Positions 37,001 through 47,729 of a stretch of 64,000 bases of DNA are shown here, one piece after another. Positions within the stretch are counted from its first letter, which is position 1. Each line of letters opens with the position of its first letter. The translations under genes were made by a program, and so were the position numbers. Where the stretch lies: assembly GCF_041381155.1 (NCBI RefSeq), contig NC_091135.1, positions 48,411,086 through 48,475,085 of the forward strand. Direction: 5' to 3'. The DNA is from Argopecten irradians (taxonomy: Eukaryota; Mollusca; Bivalvia; Pectinida; Pectinidae). The notes under the pieces were generated by a model. That model was given only the letters and a program-made list of their open reading frames with translations, was not told where the DNA came from and ran no database searches.

Positions 37001-37502
37001 GATTATTGGAGTTGATTGTTTTCTGACATCTTTTTGAAATAACATGTTTTAATACATGAATGTTATTTTTATTTTAACAAATTGCTATTTGCCATAAATA
37101 AATAAATGAACCATTGAAATGCACTACAGTAATTTCTGTAATGATATCCGTGGATAACAGGGGTCAATATAGGTCAATAATCATTAGTGCATCAAATGGT
37201 TAATTAACTCATCGTTAACGATGAACTACTAATATTCATGTGTATTCTTCTGGTTGAAAACCTTGATTAACATGCTGAATCAAGGTTCCTGTAATAGAGT
37301 TTGGTTAAGTTTATAATGTGTCAACAAACCTTGTAAGGTGCATAATTGCTGCGTGAATTGACACCAGAATAAAAAGATAATCATCTACAAAGTTATTTTA
37401 AAATTGTTTATTAATTTTCATATTTCTCTTTCAGGAAAAATATCTACATTTTCTCAGCTGTTTTTCGAGGCTGTACCGAGTCCGTTTATCCCTGACGAGT
37501 AA
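25072..37502 (+). CDS. SLC7A9: SLC7 light-chain amino acid transporter, b(0,+)AT-like, 13 exons
   Basis: Exons 25072-25093, 30204-30356, 30884-30985, 32141-32380, 32740-32865, 33085-33184, 34229-34273, 34635-34758, 35308-35411, 35860-35956, 36269-36418, 36777-36951, 37435-37502; phases agree, giving 501 aa. b(0,+)AT exchanges cystine and basic for neutral amino acids across the plasma membrane, bound to the heavy chain rBAT. TM1 carries the substrate-binding GSGIF (residues 60-64); CYAELG, KSGGEY and TM6 [14 protein letters not shown] follow the family. Cys157 (PYCGSP, between TM3 and TM4) sits where light chains make the disulfide to the heavy chain. The C-terminus [12 protein letters not shown] aligns with the end of human SLC7A9 as I recall it. 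The start MENPVFV is a 22-nt exon 5.1 kb upstream, chosen because its phase-1 donor fits exon 2. Other SLC7 light chains (LAT, xCT) are less like it. The exon 6 donor lies in a minisatellite. Confidence 0.9.
28088..28190. mobile_element. 103-bp MITE in transporter intron 1
   Basis: Inverted ends GGCAATATTTCTTCACGTG and CACGTTAAGAAATATTGCC pair over 24 nt with one mismatch. The 55-nt middle holds a further TGAATTTCACATGAAA near-palindrome. No coding capacity. Confidence 0.75.
28438..29246 (+). mobile_element. hairpin-headed tandem-monomer element, four monomers, in transporter intron 1
   Basis: Same family as 7988-9300: hairpin head TATCCCCCGCCCAAC, (CCGT)n, monomers starting near 28520, 28690, 28862 and 29033, and the same unique 3' segment (CACATAAGTCTCCACAATC to GGCGGGGGATCTGAA) ending GTCCTTGTTT. 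The last monomer is shortened. Copy number differs from the other copy while both ends are conserved, which fits array change after or during transposition. Confidence 0.85.
33181..33640 (+). repeat. 36-bp minisatellite, 13 units, carrying 13 splice-donor copies
   Basis: The unit starts GATGGTGAGTACGA and continues to TCACATA and CGTACG; starts lie every 36 bp from 33181 to 33613. The first unit begins with the last four exonic bases of transporter exon 6 (GATG) and the intron donor GTGAGTAC. Every unit repeats that junction, with one variant, GTGTGTAC, at 33361-33372. Because 36 is a multiple of 3, long frames run through both strands; they are not genes. Confidence 0.9.
33945..34015 (+). 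mobile_element. fragment of the 13221-type SINE-like repeat
   Basis: AAAGTGCTAGTTTCTGC and TTTAGCGCTCGGCA match the middle of the repeat at 13430-13470. Both ends are missing. Confidence 0.5.
34832..34925 (+). repeat. dispersed ~95-bp repeat, copy 1
   Basis: Shares CAATAGCTTAGACAC, the AGATGA/GTCAAC blocks and AGATATTT ... ATTTAA with 39862-39955 in the same orientation. No coding capacity or terminal structure seen. Confidence 0.5.
35098..35280 (+). mobile_element. tRNA-derived SINE in transporter intron 8
   Basis: Pol III boxes are visible: an A-box-like TGGATGTGTAGTTAAGG and the B box GAGTTCGAATCCC. A central GTCCAGTTTTCCTCCGCC block follows, similar to a domain common in metazoan SINEs, and then the tail GACCTTGGCTGTTAATAGG shared with the repeat at 13221-13737. 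The tRNA part does not fold as a complete tRNA, so it is a SINE and not a tRNA gene. A bare copy of the same tail is at 34945-34988. Confidence 0.75.
36528..36662 (+). mobile_element. SINE 3' part in transporter intron 11
   Basis: Matches the last 130 bp of the 13221-13737 repeat: AACATACCGCAG, CACTCACAC-type stretch, then CTCTGGCTGTTATTGAATATG and CCAACCAAACAAA. Confidence 0.55.
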
Positions 37503-38560
37503 CTAGTGTAGTTAGTATCAATAATAAGGTATAGGAGTTAGTTTATTATGTATTTAAAGCTATTGAAAATGTAGCCCAAACATTGCTAAATCAAAACGGT
37601 ATCAAAGACCATGCCAGCAAGCATTACCGGTACTACCGCGAGTATTTATCTGAAATCCGAATGTCTATTTTAGGAAAAGTAGACGATTTTTAGATAAGTT
37701 ATCAAGTATTTGGTGGTAAAACTGTTTCAGTGTCAAGATTTGCACAAAGGCACTTGTTGAGAATAGTAAACTGCATGTTGCTTTTTTTTAATTCCATAAA
37801 CATTAAACAAAATTGAATATCTTATAAAGCTGTTTATCCAAGCAAGTGTGATTCAATATTATGTCATATTGATATGCAATATTCTAAGAGGAGTTCCAGA
37901 CGACAACTCTGGCGCATGATTTCTCTGTTTAAATGTGGACGTCGTGTCACGTTAACCCAGTCTGGTTCTTGTGTGGCATGCTTCAATATTATTGACTTCA
38001 CATCTAATTCAGATTAGACTTGTAAATTTGCTCCATTGTGATTCTCCTCTCTACATGCGCATCGCAGTGAAGCAGAATTACAATATAAACTTATTTAGAT
38101 TGAATCATATTTTGTTTTGCTTTTCCAGACCTTTGGTTGCATTCATATGTTAAACAAGAAAACATTATTCACAATCTCGGTGTAGTTGATTGAGTTTATC
38201 TGCCACAATTTCTTAACACGCAATATTGTACGTGTGCAATTCCCTAGGCATAAATTGTGTAAAACTTTATCATATCATTTTTCTTTTCATTTTAAATTAT
38301 TATTTCCACATAGTGGGTATTAAGCATTTCATATTCATTATAGAAATTAAGATATGTAACACAACCAATATCATAGTAATACCAAAGATTGACGTGCATT
38401 CAATGCATATGTATAAAATCCCGGTCATAAAACTACGTTTCTTTGTATTGTTTTTCGTTATTACACCCTTTATTCGTTAGTGTGGGTGACAATGATGGTA
38501 TGTTGCATTTCGTACATTGATGCTTATAACAGTATTTGTGCACGGTCTGTAGTTATGGTT
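37503..38560. other. 3' UTR and flank of the transporter gene
   Basis: The stop codon at 37500-37502 is followed by A+T-rich sequence with no gene. No single AATAAA stands out as the polyadenylation signal. Short open frames here have no recognisable content. Confidence 0.45.
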
Positions 38561-38735
38561 GGGCTCTCACGAGTTGGATATCCCATGTTGGGCTCTCACG
38601 AGTTGGATCTCCCATGTTGGGCTCTCACGAGTTGGATATCCCATGTTGGGCTCTCACGAGTTGGATATCCCATGTTGGGCTCTCACGAGTTGGATATCCC
38701 ATGTTGGGCTCTCACGAGTTGGATATCCCATCCTC
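38561..38735. repeat. 29-bp minisatellite, six units
   Basis: Unit GGGCTCTCACGAG TTGGATATCCCATGTT; starts at 38561, 38590, 38619, 38648, 38677 and 38706. Units are nearly identical (one GGATCTCC variant), so the array is young. Three overlapping frames are open only because of the repeat. Confidence 0.9.
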
Positions 38736-39166
38736 TGTGGATTGTTCCTTCTAACATCTACAAAATCGGCCATTATAACCATGAATTTCATTCGCTCAAA
38801 ATTGCAACTAACAAAGGAAGAATGACGTCTGAGACTCGTGTTATAACGTAATCATGGGTCCCCGACGATTAGGAAGGGTGTGGTATATGCACGAATATCT
38901 CCGAAGTAGTTGCTGGACTTTTTCCCGAACGGGACTTCTACAGACTTACCGCAGACATGTCTCTGTATAAATTCATGTAAGCTTTAGGAGATACATTCCT
39001 ACTATGTGCTGGCTGCTATGTTTTAAATATGATCAAAAACTATTTCCCACTTGGCACATACAAAATTATATTGTTGAAAATGTTATCGAAAGAGTTTCAT
39101 ATCATGTTTACTCATTTACTTATAATGATAAACAAATGATGAGCTGGGAATCACAATCATCATCAA

Positions 39167-39546
39167 TTAAAGATGCTCCACCGCCTACAGAGCATAAATG
39201 ATATTCCTCATTTGAACAATAATTGGTGTTTAATCGTATATATATATTCGTTTATATATATATGTCTAATTAACAAAAAAATGATATTAAATAATTTATT
39301 TCGCCATTGGTGCATGTGCAATCAGTACTTCATTCCATATAGGATATAGTGACACGGAATTTTTTCGGGAAGCAATTAATTATTTTTCATATTTTTAACT
39401 CAAAGTAAAATTAGAAGCTCAAATTTTTCAATGGTGGTAATGGTGTAAAGTAAGTAACTTTTGCAACTGAAGAAAATACTTAATCGTCTGCTCCTGTTTT
39501 TGATAGCGAAAAAATACCATTTGACAGCGGTGGAGCATCTTTAATG
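39167..39546. mobile_element. 380-bp MITE with AAAGATGCTCCACCGC ends, full copy
   Basis: Left ATTAAAGATGCTCCACCGC and right GCGGTGGAGCATCTTTAAT are perfect inverted repeats. The interior matches 10636-10945 in reverse orientation. No protein is encoded. Target duplication is not evident. Confidence 0.8.
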
Positions 39547-39861
39547 ATATGTTTATTAGACACATCATTCAGTAATTTCCAAATAAAATGGTCAGCCTAT
39601 TACTATAAATAAACTTATTTTATAATACTATATCTAAATATTACTGTGAATTGAGCTAAGTTTTACAACTTGTAATTAGAGCATTACCTACAATACATAA
39701 AGTTACATTTTCCTAGGTAATTATTGTTTTGTCAATTATCTGATGGTCTATGATGTTACAATGATGAGTTGTAACGTTGTTTTATGAGTACTGTAAATGC
39801 TATTTCAGCCTTCGAGTATGTTGTAACAGTTGGATTGTTTTGTTTTCCTTTGTTCAATGTT

Positions 39862-39955
39862 CAATAGCTTAGACACGAGGCAGAACCAGATGAAAGTCAA
39901 CAAAATAAAACGCGTAGATATTTCTATATCCCATTTAACCAGTAATAATAGTATT
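39862..39955 (+). repeat. dispersed ~95-bp repeat, copy 2
   Basis: Partner of 34832-34925; starts TCAATAGCTTAGACACG. The surrounding 39547-40300 holds no gene that I can see. Confidence 0.5.
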
Positions 39956-40303
39956 ATGTAATAGACCATAGATTGAATAACTTTATTTCGTTTATTCAAT
40001 TGTGGAATGGCACCTGGCATAAACAGTGCCGTTTTCTAATATCAATGCAAGGTAAAAAATGAATAACTCTTTAAATATGGCAACATTATATAACGTCAAT
40101 ATGTAACAACGGGTTTGTGAATCCAGAATAAAGATGTTGAAGTACATTGTTATAACAATATATTTTGTAAAGGATTATAATAGTACTAATTATCACTGTG
40201 ATATATATGTATACATATGTATTCTGTAAACCAACTTATTTTCGTGACGATTTCATTTCATGATTTACAATTAAAGCTAATTTCCCGCTAATTCTAATGG
40301 CTC

Positions 40304-40450
40304 TCTAGTTTCGCGAATTTAAATGACCAACGAGTTTCGCGAATTTAAATGGCCTACTAGTTTCGCGAATTTCAATGGCCTACGAGTTTCCCGAATTTTA
40401 ATGGCCAATGAGTTTCGCGAATTTTAATGGCCAACGAGTTTCGCGAATTA
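40304..40450. repeat. ~26-bp tandem repeat with TTCGCGAA core, six units
   Basis: Unit GAGTTTCGCGAATTT plus AAATGGCCAAC. The repeated TTCGCGAA palindrome and its CpGs are preserved in five of six units while the flanks vary. Confidence 0.8.
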
Positions 40451-41550
40451 TATATATCTCGCGCGATAATACGTTGGATTACTGTAGAATGTTTGTTTTT
40501 GTTTGATAAAGCATACTAGTTAATTGGTTGGAAAATAAAATTGATACAAGGAAAATCTATGTGTCTATTATAAATGTCTGAACGACAGACACTGCATCAT
40601 AACAGACAATACATGCTTATCAAGTTATTATATTTACAAAGTCTCATTCAGTTCGGTAATTCCTCATCTTTCTTTCATATTTAGTAAATTAAGTCATGAA
40701 TCATCACATGCACATGTTGGAGATGATATTTTACAAATGAAAATATAGCTTTAAATTTGCATCTGTTTTCCCGGGAATTTATTAATTGCTTTTGAAGGGC
40801 CACATTGGACTCGACTTACGCAGGAGAATGTTTTTTGGACATGGTGATGCTTGATAGCCTTTTTGTTCAAAACAATAGAGGAAATGTTCGTCGTCTCAAT
40901 CTTATAACATTATACATTGTATATATATATATATCTACAGGCATCCAATACATGTAATACTTTTCAAGTTAAAAGTATCATTTAGACGCACTCTTCATGT
41001 GCATGTAAATATACCGGTACTAAAAATACGATACAATGCACTTATTTCTGAGGTTGCCCGATTTCATTCCTTTCTTTTATACATATATCATAACCAATTA
41101 ATATTTTATCATCTAATGCCAAGGAATGTATACAAATGATTTACACATTAAAACTTCCAAAATTGATTTTATATCATTTGTTGATATTCGTTGAAAACTC
41201 AAATTACCGTGAACCATTCCACGAACTGCAAATTCATCAAGTTAGACATGTTATTTATTTATATTTAGAGCTCTAATCATTATTGATACACATTATTAAT
41301 AGAATCGCATACTCCGTCTATTTTTAGAACATTACGACAATAATGCCACTGATTGGCTCACATTGTGTGACGTACAAAGTTAGATCATAAGACCAGTATA
41401 TTCCTGTCTAGGTAAAAATAGAAATGCTGTCATATGCCATTCGTGACTCCTCGGATTTAACCCTTATCACAATATGAAACCGAAACTAGAGGGGGCGTGG
41501 CATGTTTGTAAACCAGGCAGAAAGCAAGTATGAACACGTCAAACCCGACA
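40451..41550. other. non-coding region upstream of the ligase gene
   Basis: A+T-rich with short (TA)n stretches near 40920. No gene, RNA or mobile element recognised. Confidence 0.5.
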
Positions 41551-41559
41551 TATATAAGG
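41551..41559 (+). promoter_or_regulatory. TATA box of the ligase gene
   Basis: TATATAAGG stands about 30 bp before the presumed first exon (about 41582-41620), which ends in a good donor (AACA, then GTAAGT). Position and spacing fit a core promoter. No transcript evidence is available. Confidence 0.5.
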
Positions 41560-41581
41560 CCAGTGGATTGCCAGTACGGGT

Positions 41582-41620
41582 AGATCTCTAGATCAATCAC
41601 CGACCTGACAGCCACAAACA
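41582..41620 (+). other. predicted noncoding first exon of the ligase gene
   Basis: The exon would splice from the GTAAGT donor at 41621 to the CTAG acceptor at 42731-42732, placing 27 nt of 5' UTR before the ATG at 42760. Its 5' end is set only by the TATA box spacing. Confidence 0.45.
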
Positions 41621-41934
41621 GTAAGTCAGTAAAATAGCAATAAAATGTAGTTAATTCAGATGATAGTACATGTATGAACTACATATATACCAAAACGAAA
41701 CGTCTTACTTGTCGTCAGATGGTTAATATGATCTAATTTACAACAATTAAATGTTTTAACTGATTTGCTGACTATGCATATTATATTAGTAGATCGGAAA
41801 CTTGTATGATATATATTGCTATGTAAAAATTATGACAATGTAAATGATTGCTGCAGTTTAATAGTTTGCTGTCATGCAGTTACTGCATGGATACTGAGTA
41901 ATAAAGATCGAGCAACCAAATTAATTAGTGGTGG

Positions 41935-42605
41935 CCATAGGGTATTTAGCAACCAAATACTGCAACCCAATAAGTGGTGACTGGATAGTGGGTCAACCCA
42001 ATTAGTGGTGACTGGATAGTGGGACAACCAGATGAGTGGTGACTTAATAGTGGGGCAACCAGGTTAGTGGTGACTGGATAGTGGGGCAACCAGATTAGTG
42101 GTGACTGGATATTGGGCAACCCAATTAGTGATGACTGGATAGTGGGGCCACCCAATTAGTGATGACTGGATAGTGGGGCCACCCAATTAGTGATGACTGG
42201 ATAGTGGGGCCACCCATTTAGTGATGACTGGATAGTGGGGCAACCAGATTAGTGGTGACTGGATAGTGGGGCAACCCAATTAGTGATGACTGGATAGTGG
42301 GGCCACCCATTTAGTGGTGACTGGATAGTGGGGCAACCAGATTATTGGTGACTGGATAGTGGGGCAACCCAATTAGTGATGAATGGATAGTGGGGCCAGC
42401 CAATTAGTGGTGACTGGATAGTGGGGCAACCAGATTAGTGTTGGCTGGATAGTGGGGCAACCCAATCAGTGATGAATGGATAGTGGGGCCACCCAATTAG
42501 TGGTGACTGGATAGTGGGGCCACCCAATTAGTGGTGACTGGATAGTGGGGCAACCAAAATTGTGGTGACTGGACAGTGGGACAATCCAATTAATGGTGAC
42601 TAGAT
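41935..42605. repeat. 31-bp minisatellite, about 22 units, in ligase intron 1
   Basis: Consensus AGTGGTGACTGGATAG TGGGGCAACCCAATT. Two alternating unit variants (GGGGCAACCAGATT and GGGGCCACCCAATT) are interspersed, suggesting higher-order duplication. It makes up most of the 1.1-kb first intron. Confidence 0.9.
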
Positions 42606-42759
42606 AGTATAGGGCAATCATGACAAATAGATCAGATCACACCAAAAAACCAACATAAACATGTGTATACTGGATGATTATGATTTACACAGGTGCTGTG
42701 ATTATTAGATGTTTGTTGACATCCTTTTCTAGGTAAACAATACAACCAGTGTCATCAGC

Positions 42760-45700
42760 ATGGTCAAAGATAAGTGTAAATTCTGGGAGACATGTTACAG
42801 GAAGGACCCAACACACAAGAAAAACTTTCTCCATCCTGGAGACAAAGTAGAAAAGGATGGTATGTATATAAATCAATTATCATACATGATATTATTTCAT
42901 ATCAGGTCACTCTTAACTATCAGTATAGAAATGCAAATCTGAAGTAAAAATTTCAAATGATCCGGTTTTAGTTTCAAAGATTCAGCAAAGTTCTATAATA
43001 CTCCTAGATTATCTAGCCCTATCAATAAGGGAATACTGTTGCTTTTATGGCATAAATTTCATATTCAACCACAGATAGCTAATGAAATTATGTTCTTATT
43101 TATGTAAACACCTGATTATATTTAACTGTTGTGTTTTGATACAGAGGAGGAAGATATGGAAGTAGAAGATACTATCTCCAAACCTGTTCCTCTGAGGAGG
43201 AGAAAAACACATGAGCTTAGCCAGAGTGATGGTGAAGATGATGAAGATGTAACACCACAAAAGACTCTAAAGAAATCTGACTCTAAAAAAGCTAAAAGCT
43301 CAGAGGACGAAGAAAAGCCTGGCCCATCAGGGGGAAGCAACTCTAGTGATGAGGACACTAGTAAACCTAAACCAAAGTGTGAATATTGGATAAAGTGTTA
43401 TAGGAAAGATCCTAAACACCTCAAAGACTATCGTCATCCAAAACAAAGAATAAGTTCGCGGCCAAAACCTACGCGGAAGTTAGAAGATGGAGATATTGTG
43501 AGTGTGGAGGGAGGATTTAAACTGAAGAGGATCGGGAGTGATTTCACCTGCACGTAAGTTAATCTCATTGTCTATTTTTCAAGAGGCTTTGATCATTTTT
43601 ACTGTTATCATTGAAAGAAAAAGTCAGAAAAAGTGTTTAATTGTAGGATTTTCAAACTAGCAGTGGCATAATTTTAAATGAATGATCTGATTAATTTTAA
43701 CACATGTTTTACTGTTGTCATTTCAGTTGTATTGGATGGAAGACACAAAAGAATGCTACAAACAAGCGTACTTGTAAGCACCTGAGAGAACACTTGGGCG
43801 ATGTTTATGAATCAGCAAGAATCGGACAACTTCCTGTTGCCAAGAGGAAGGCCCCAGAACCAACGCAACATTTCAAACATCTTAATGTCAGCCTGTTACT
43901 GGCTCACAAGTATGACGAAAAGTAAGTTACAACATCACATGGTATTTTACTAAACATCACAATACCTTGTTTACATGTATAACTTGCCCAAACCAGTCCA
44001 TGTCTAATCCAGAAACCTGTCCATCCCGACATAATTGAATGGCATTTTCCTACATAATCCAGACTATATTGTTACATAAAAATTACATTCTTTTCTTATG
44101 ATGTAAATTTCCTGGTCCATACAAACTAACATTTGAGGAATATTTTGGTATCTAACACAGTATTCCTTTTTCTATTGAAGAGCTACAAATCCGGTTGGGT
44201 GGTGGGTGAGCGAGAAGTTGGATGGTGTTCGGGCGTTCTGGAATGGAAAGTAAGTTACAGTAATCAGATTGGTGTTTGGTATGAAATATTTACTTCTGGT
44301 GTACTAGTATTTATTAAGCATTAAAGATGTCTAGTATACATTAAACAGTAATACATTGATGTTGATGTCCACTATCCTGTGCCAGGAGGATTACTTAAAC
44401 AAATCAATATAAACAAGCTGAGTGTCATTTACCTTGTCATGGGCCCAGTTTAATAATATTATGCTATTTATTTTTTTATTTTATTGAATTTATGTTATAT
44501 AAAAATACTTGATAAACAATAAAGAGAAACATTTTAACAATATACGCTTGATTTACAGGTGTTTCTACTCTCGACTGGGAAATCCTTTCTACGCTCCTAA
44601 GTGGTTTACCAAAGTAAGCCTTTCTTTGTTAACTAAAGACTAGACATCATTTCACTGATTTCATTTGATATTTACTCATATAAAATTTAGTATGAACATG
44701 TGTCAATCATTTTGGATAGCCAACTGAATTATAATGTTTTTAAAGCTTGGAAAAAACCTAGAAACATACATCATTACGATAATACTTTAACATTACAAGT
44801 CTTAGGTTGATAAAGATAAACTTCCTAATAAAAATATTAACTAAAACTAAATGTAGTTACCAAAAACGTTTCATACTATTTCAGTAATTTTAAATGTTTG
44901 TGTCCTAGGATCTGCCAAAAGACATGCATCTAGATGGTGAATTGTTTGGAGGAAGAAAGAAGTTTCAGTCCACTGTCAGCATTGTTAAGACTCCAGAGTG
45001 TGACAACTGGAAAAAGATTATATACTCTGTAAGTTAAGTGGTCAAATTAGCAGAGATAAAATCGCTTGAAAATATCTTATGTCTGTTGATACCAATGCAT
45101 TTAATAATTATTTTCATAATTTAGCCTTTATCATGATAAAAGTAATTGAGGTGATTCAAAATTTTGATTATTTTGCAATATCAATTTTTTATAGTCAATA
45201 TCTGTACACTTCCAAAAAATTTAAAATTTGAAAAAAATGTTCAAAACAAGTGAATATTCTCTACCTAAGATTACATTAAATAGAACGCCCAAAATTTTGT
45301 TCTGAATCTTCATTGTATGATTCCCCAGGATACACAAACCTAATCATCTTTTGTTATTTCTTGTGTATTTAGGTGTTTGATGCTCCACACATGGAGAAGG
45401 AAACATTTGAAAAGCGACAGGAAGCACTTCAAGAGTACTTTGATGAGAATGAGTAAGTACATTTACCAGGCACCACATTTAAAACCAAAATATTGATATC
45501 ACACTAGGAAAAGGGCATCCAGATACTTTTTTTTTATATATTCATTGCATAGACATTCCAGAATAAATTGGGCGTTTATTTTATATTGGAATAATTAAGT
45601 TTTTGCACCCTACCTGCCCCACCTCAGAAAAATCTTGTGAGCTTACAGAGGCTTTTTGAAAACATCCTGTTATTGATTCATTTAATAGTGCTGAAATAAA

Positions 45701-46723
45701 ATTCATAATGTATTGTAAATGTATTATTACAGACCCCAGTATGCAGAACTTGTGAAACAGTCCAAATGTACAAGTAAACAACAGTTGGATGAAGATCTGA
45801 AAAAAATCATCGCCCTTGGTGGGGAGGGACTCATGATTCGGGAACCAAAATCTAAATATGAAAGACGGAGGTCAAAAACACTGCTCAAGTTAAAGAAGTT
45901 CTATGATGCTGAGGTGAGTCAGAGAACATACCTGTATATGGTGCCATAATTTAGGACAAATGCTTTTCCAGATTAATAAGCAGGGTTCAGGTTGTTTCGA
46001 CAATTGACTGAAGTCTTGAAACAGCTTCTTTTCAATAAATAAGAGGCCCAGAGATGTAATATTGAAATAGAATATCATTCTAGTAGCTGGTGGCTACCTC
46101 ATTTGATGACACTCTGAGGTCAGTTAATCTGATACAACGTTTCTCATGACAGATTACTGGACAAAACTATTGTAATCAAATCAAAAGGATAATGAAATTA
46201 AACTAAATTATTAAGATTTTATCTGAGAAGGCTTCACATTATTGATTTTGTTTTCTTTAGGCTGTTGTCATTGGTTACGACCCTGGCAAAGGTCGTTTTA
46301 CTGGAGCTGTGGGAGCCTTAAGGTGCAAGATGGAGTGTGGCAAAATCTTTTCTGTTGGGTCTGGGTAAGTACATTAAATCCAGATATCTATTTAGATATT
46401 TAAATTGTAACAAATTGTCCATAAATATCACCTTTTAGTTATTTACAATATTTTTTCGTTAAAATTGTTGAAATGTTCATTTTTCGTATACTTCATAGAT
46501 TGTTTTTAAATTATTAGAAATTGAAAAAGACTTTTTTTCCCTTTCTTACAGACTGACAGACAAAGACCACAGAAGACCACCTAAGATCGGGTCTATAATA
46601 ACATACAAATTCCAGGAGTATACTAACTCGGGTAGTCCACGTTTCCCCACGTTTTTGGGTGTAAGAATTGACGCCACAAAACCAAAGGATGCAGAGGTAC
46701 CAGTGACTGCGGCTGATGAATGA
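42760..46723 (+). CDS. PBZ-PBZ-SWIM-LigE-type ATP-dependent DNA ligase, 10 coding exons
   Basis: Coding exons 42760-42859, 43145-43553, 43727-43921, 44181-44249, 44559-44613, 44909-45028, 45373-45452, 45733-45913, 46261-46364, 46552-46723; phases agree, giving 494 aa. The N-terminus has two PBZ fingers (C6, C12, H19, H25 and C112, C118, H125, H131, each with CYRKDP) joined by an acidic, Ser-rich linker with KR-rich patches. PBZ fingers bind poly(ADP-ribose). A SWIM finger follows (C169-x-C171, C186-x-H188). The ligase core has motif I EKLDG with the adenylated Lys247, III DGELF (285-289), IIIa FDAP (318-321), IV EGLMI (374-378) and V LKLKK (394-398), then an OB fold (VGALRCK, PPKIGSIITYK, FPTFLGVR). 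The core is short, lacks the N-terminal DNA-binding domain of Lig1/3/4 and resembles bacterial LigE. Inferred role: nick sealing at PAR-marked breaks, nuclear. No organelle signal seen. Confidence 0.92.
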
Positions 46724-47729
46724 AATGTTTTACTCAGTGACAGAGAATTTAATACGATGTACCTATGATTGACTACCAGGCTTTAAAAAGGCATAAACTT
46801 TTAAAGGCAGCTCGTTTTCATGACCATGACAGTTCTGTGATATCATTTCCATTTTTAGTAGAGATTTTCATTTTACCATTTAAAATTGTGTTAATAATTT
46901 ATATTTTATTATTTTACTGATATACATTAAAACATAATTTTATTAGAATTCTTCATATATCATAAATATGTTTTAACCGTGTACATTGATATACATTTTG
47001 AAATTTAATTTATTTAATTTGTCCTTGATAGGTAGGATTTATTTATTCGTATTAGTCATTTAAACACGGACACTAATTATTCATCTTCAAAATGGAGTAC
47101 CCGGTATATTGTATAATACTATTTACTTTATTTATTCCTTTGCTAATTACAATAGTCTAATTTCAGAAACACTAATTTATTATGACTCCTTATATTCAAA
47201 TACTGTGATACAATTTTAATTTAAATATCAAATATTGTTGATGGTAAATGTTTTTGTTTTGATAAATTCTTCAACATTTTGTAATGTTATGTATCTTCAA
47301 CAGAATTAGGATATTATCACAGTCGGCAAAGGGACGTAAATACCTATGTGGTAATTCAGTTGTGATATTCACGAAAAAGTCTACAAAAAAACATCCCATT
47401 GATCTTATGTTTCATTGGGCAGAGTTCTATTGGTTCTCTTCTTATTAGTAATAATTTCAATGCAGGTTTTTCATTATTCATGTGAAATTTATATTATTCT
47501 TAAACAGTTTTTTTATATAATATCATTTAATTTTCTTTTAATGTACAATCATTAAAAATCTAAAATAGAGAAAAAATACTTTTACTTCATTGCGATGAAA
47601 AGTTTTGAAACCATGTTGTGCAATGTTTTGTAAATCAGTCTGTGATAAAAGAGTAAGACATATTATATTTCACAGTTGACTGAATGATTGTGATGAATCT
47701 ATTAGTGATCTGCTGTGTATGTAGACAAA
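46724..47729. other. 3' UTR and flank of the ligase gene
   Basis: A+T-rich, no reading frame or RNA recognised. Several ATTAAA/AATAAT-like signals, none decisive. Confidence 0.45.

Noticed and set aside
38480-38851. Open frames with repeated GSHELDIPCWALTSWISHV-type units
   Set aside because: By-products of the 29-bp minisatellite; the same words appear in three frames.
41935-42605. CRISPR-like regular repeat
   Set aside because: Units are contiguous with no spacers and lie in a spliced animal gene; it is a minisatellite.
43122-43358. Minus-strand Ser-rich frame
   Set aside because: Antisense of the acidic linker of the ligase; GAA/GAT codons read as TTC/ATC and TCA/TCT.
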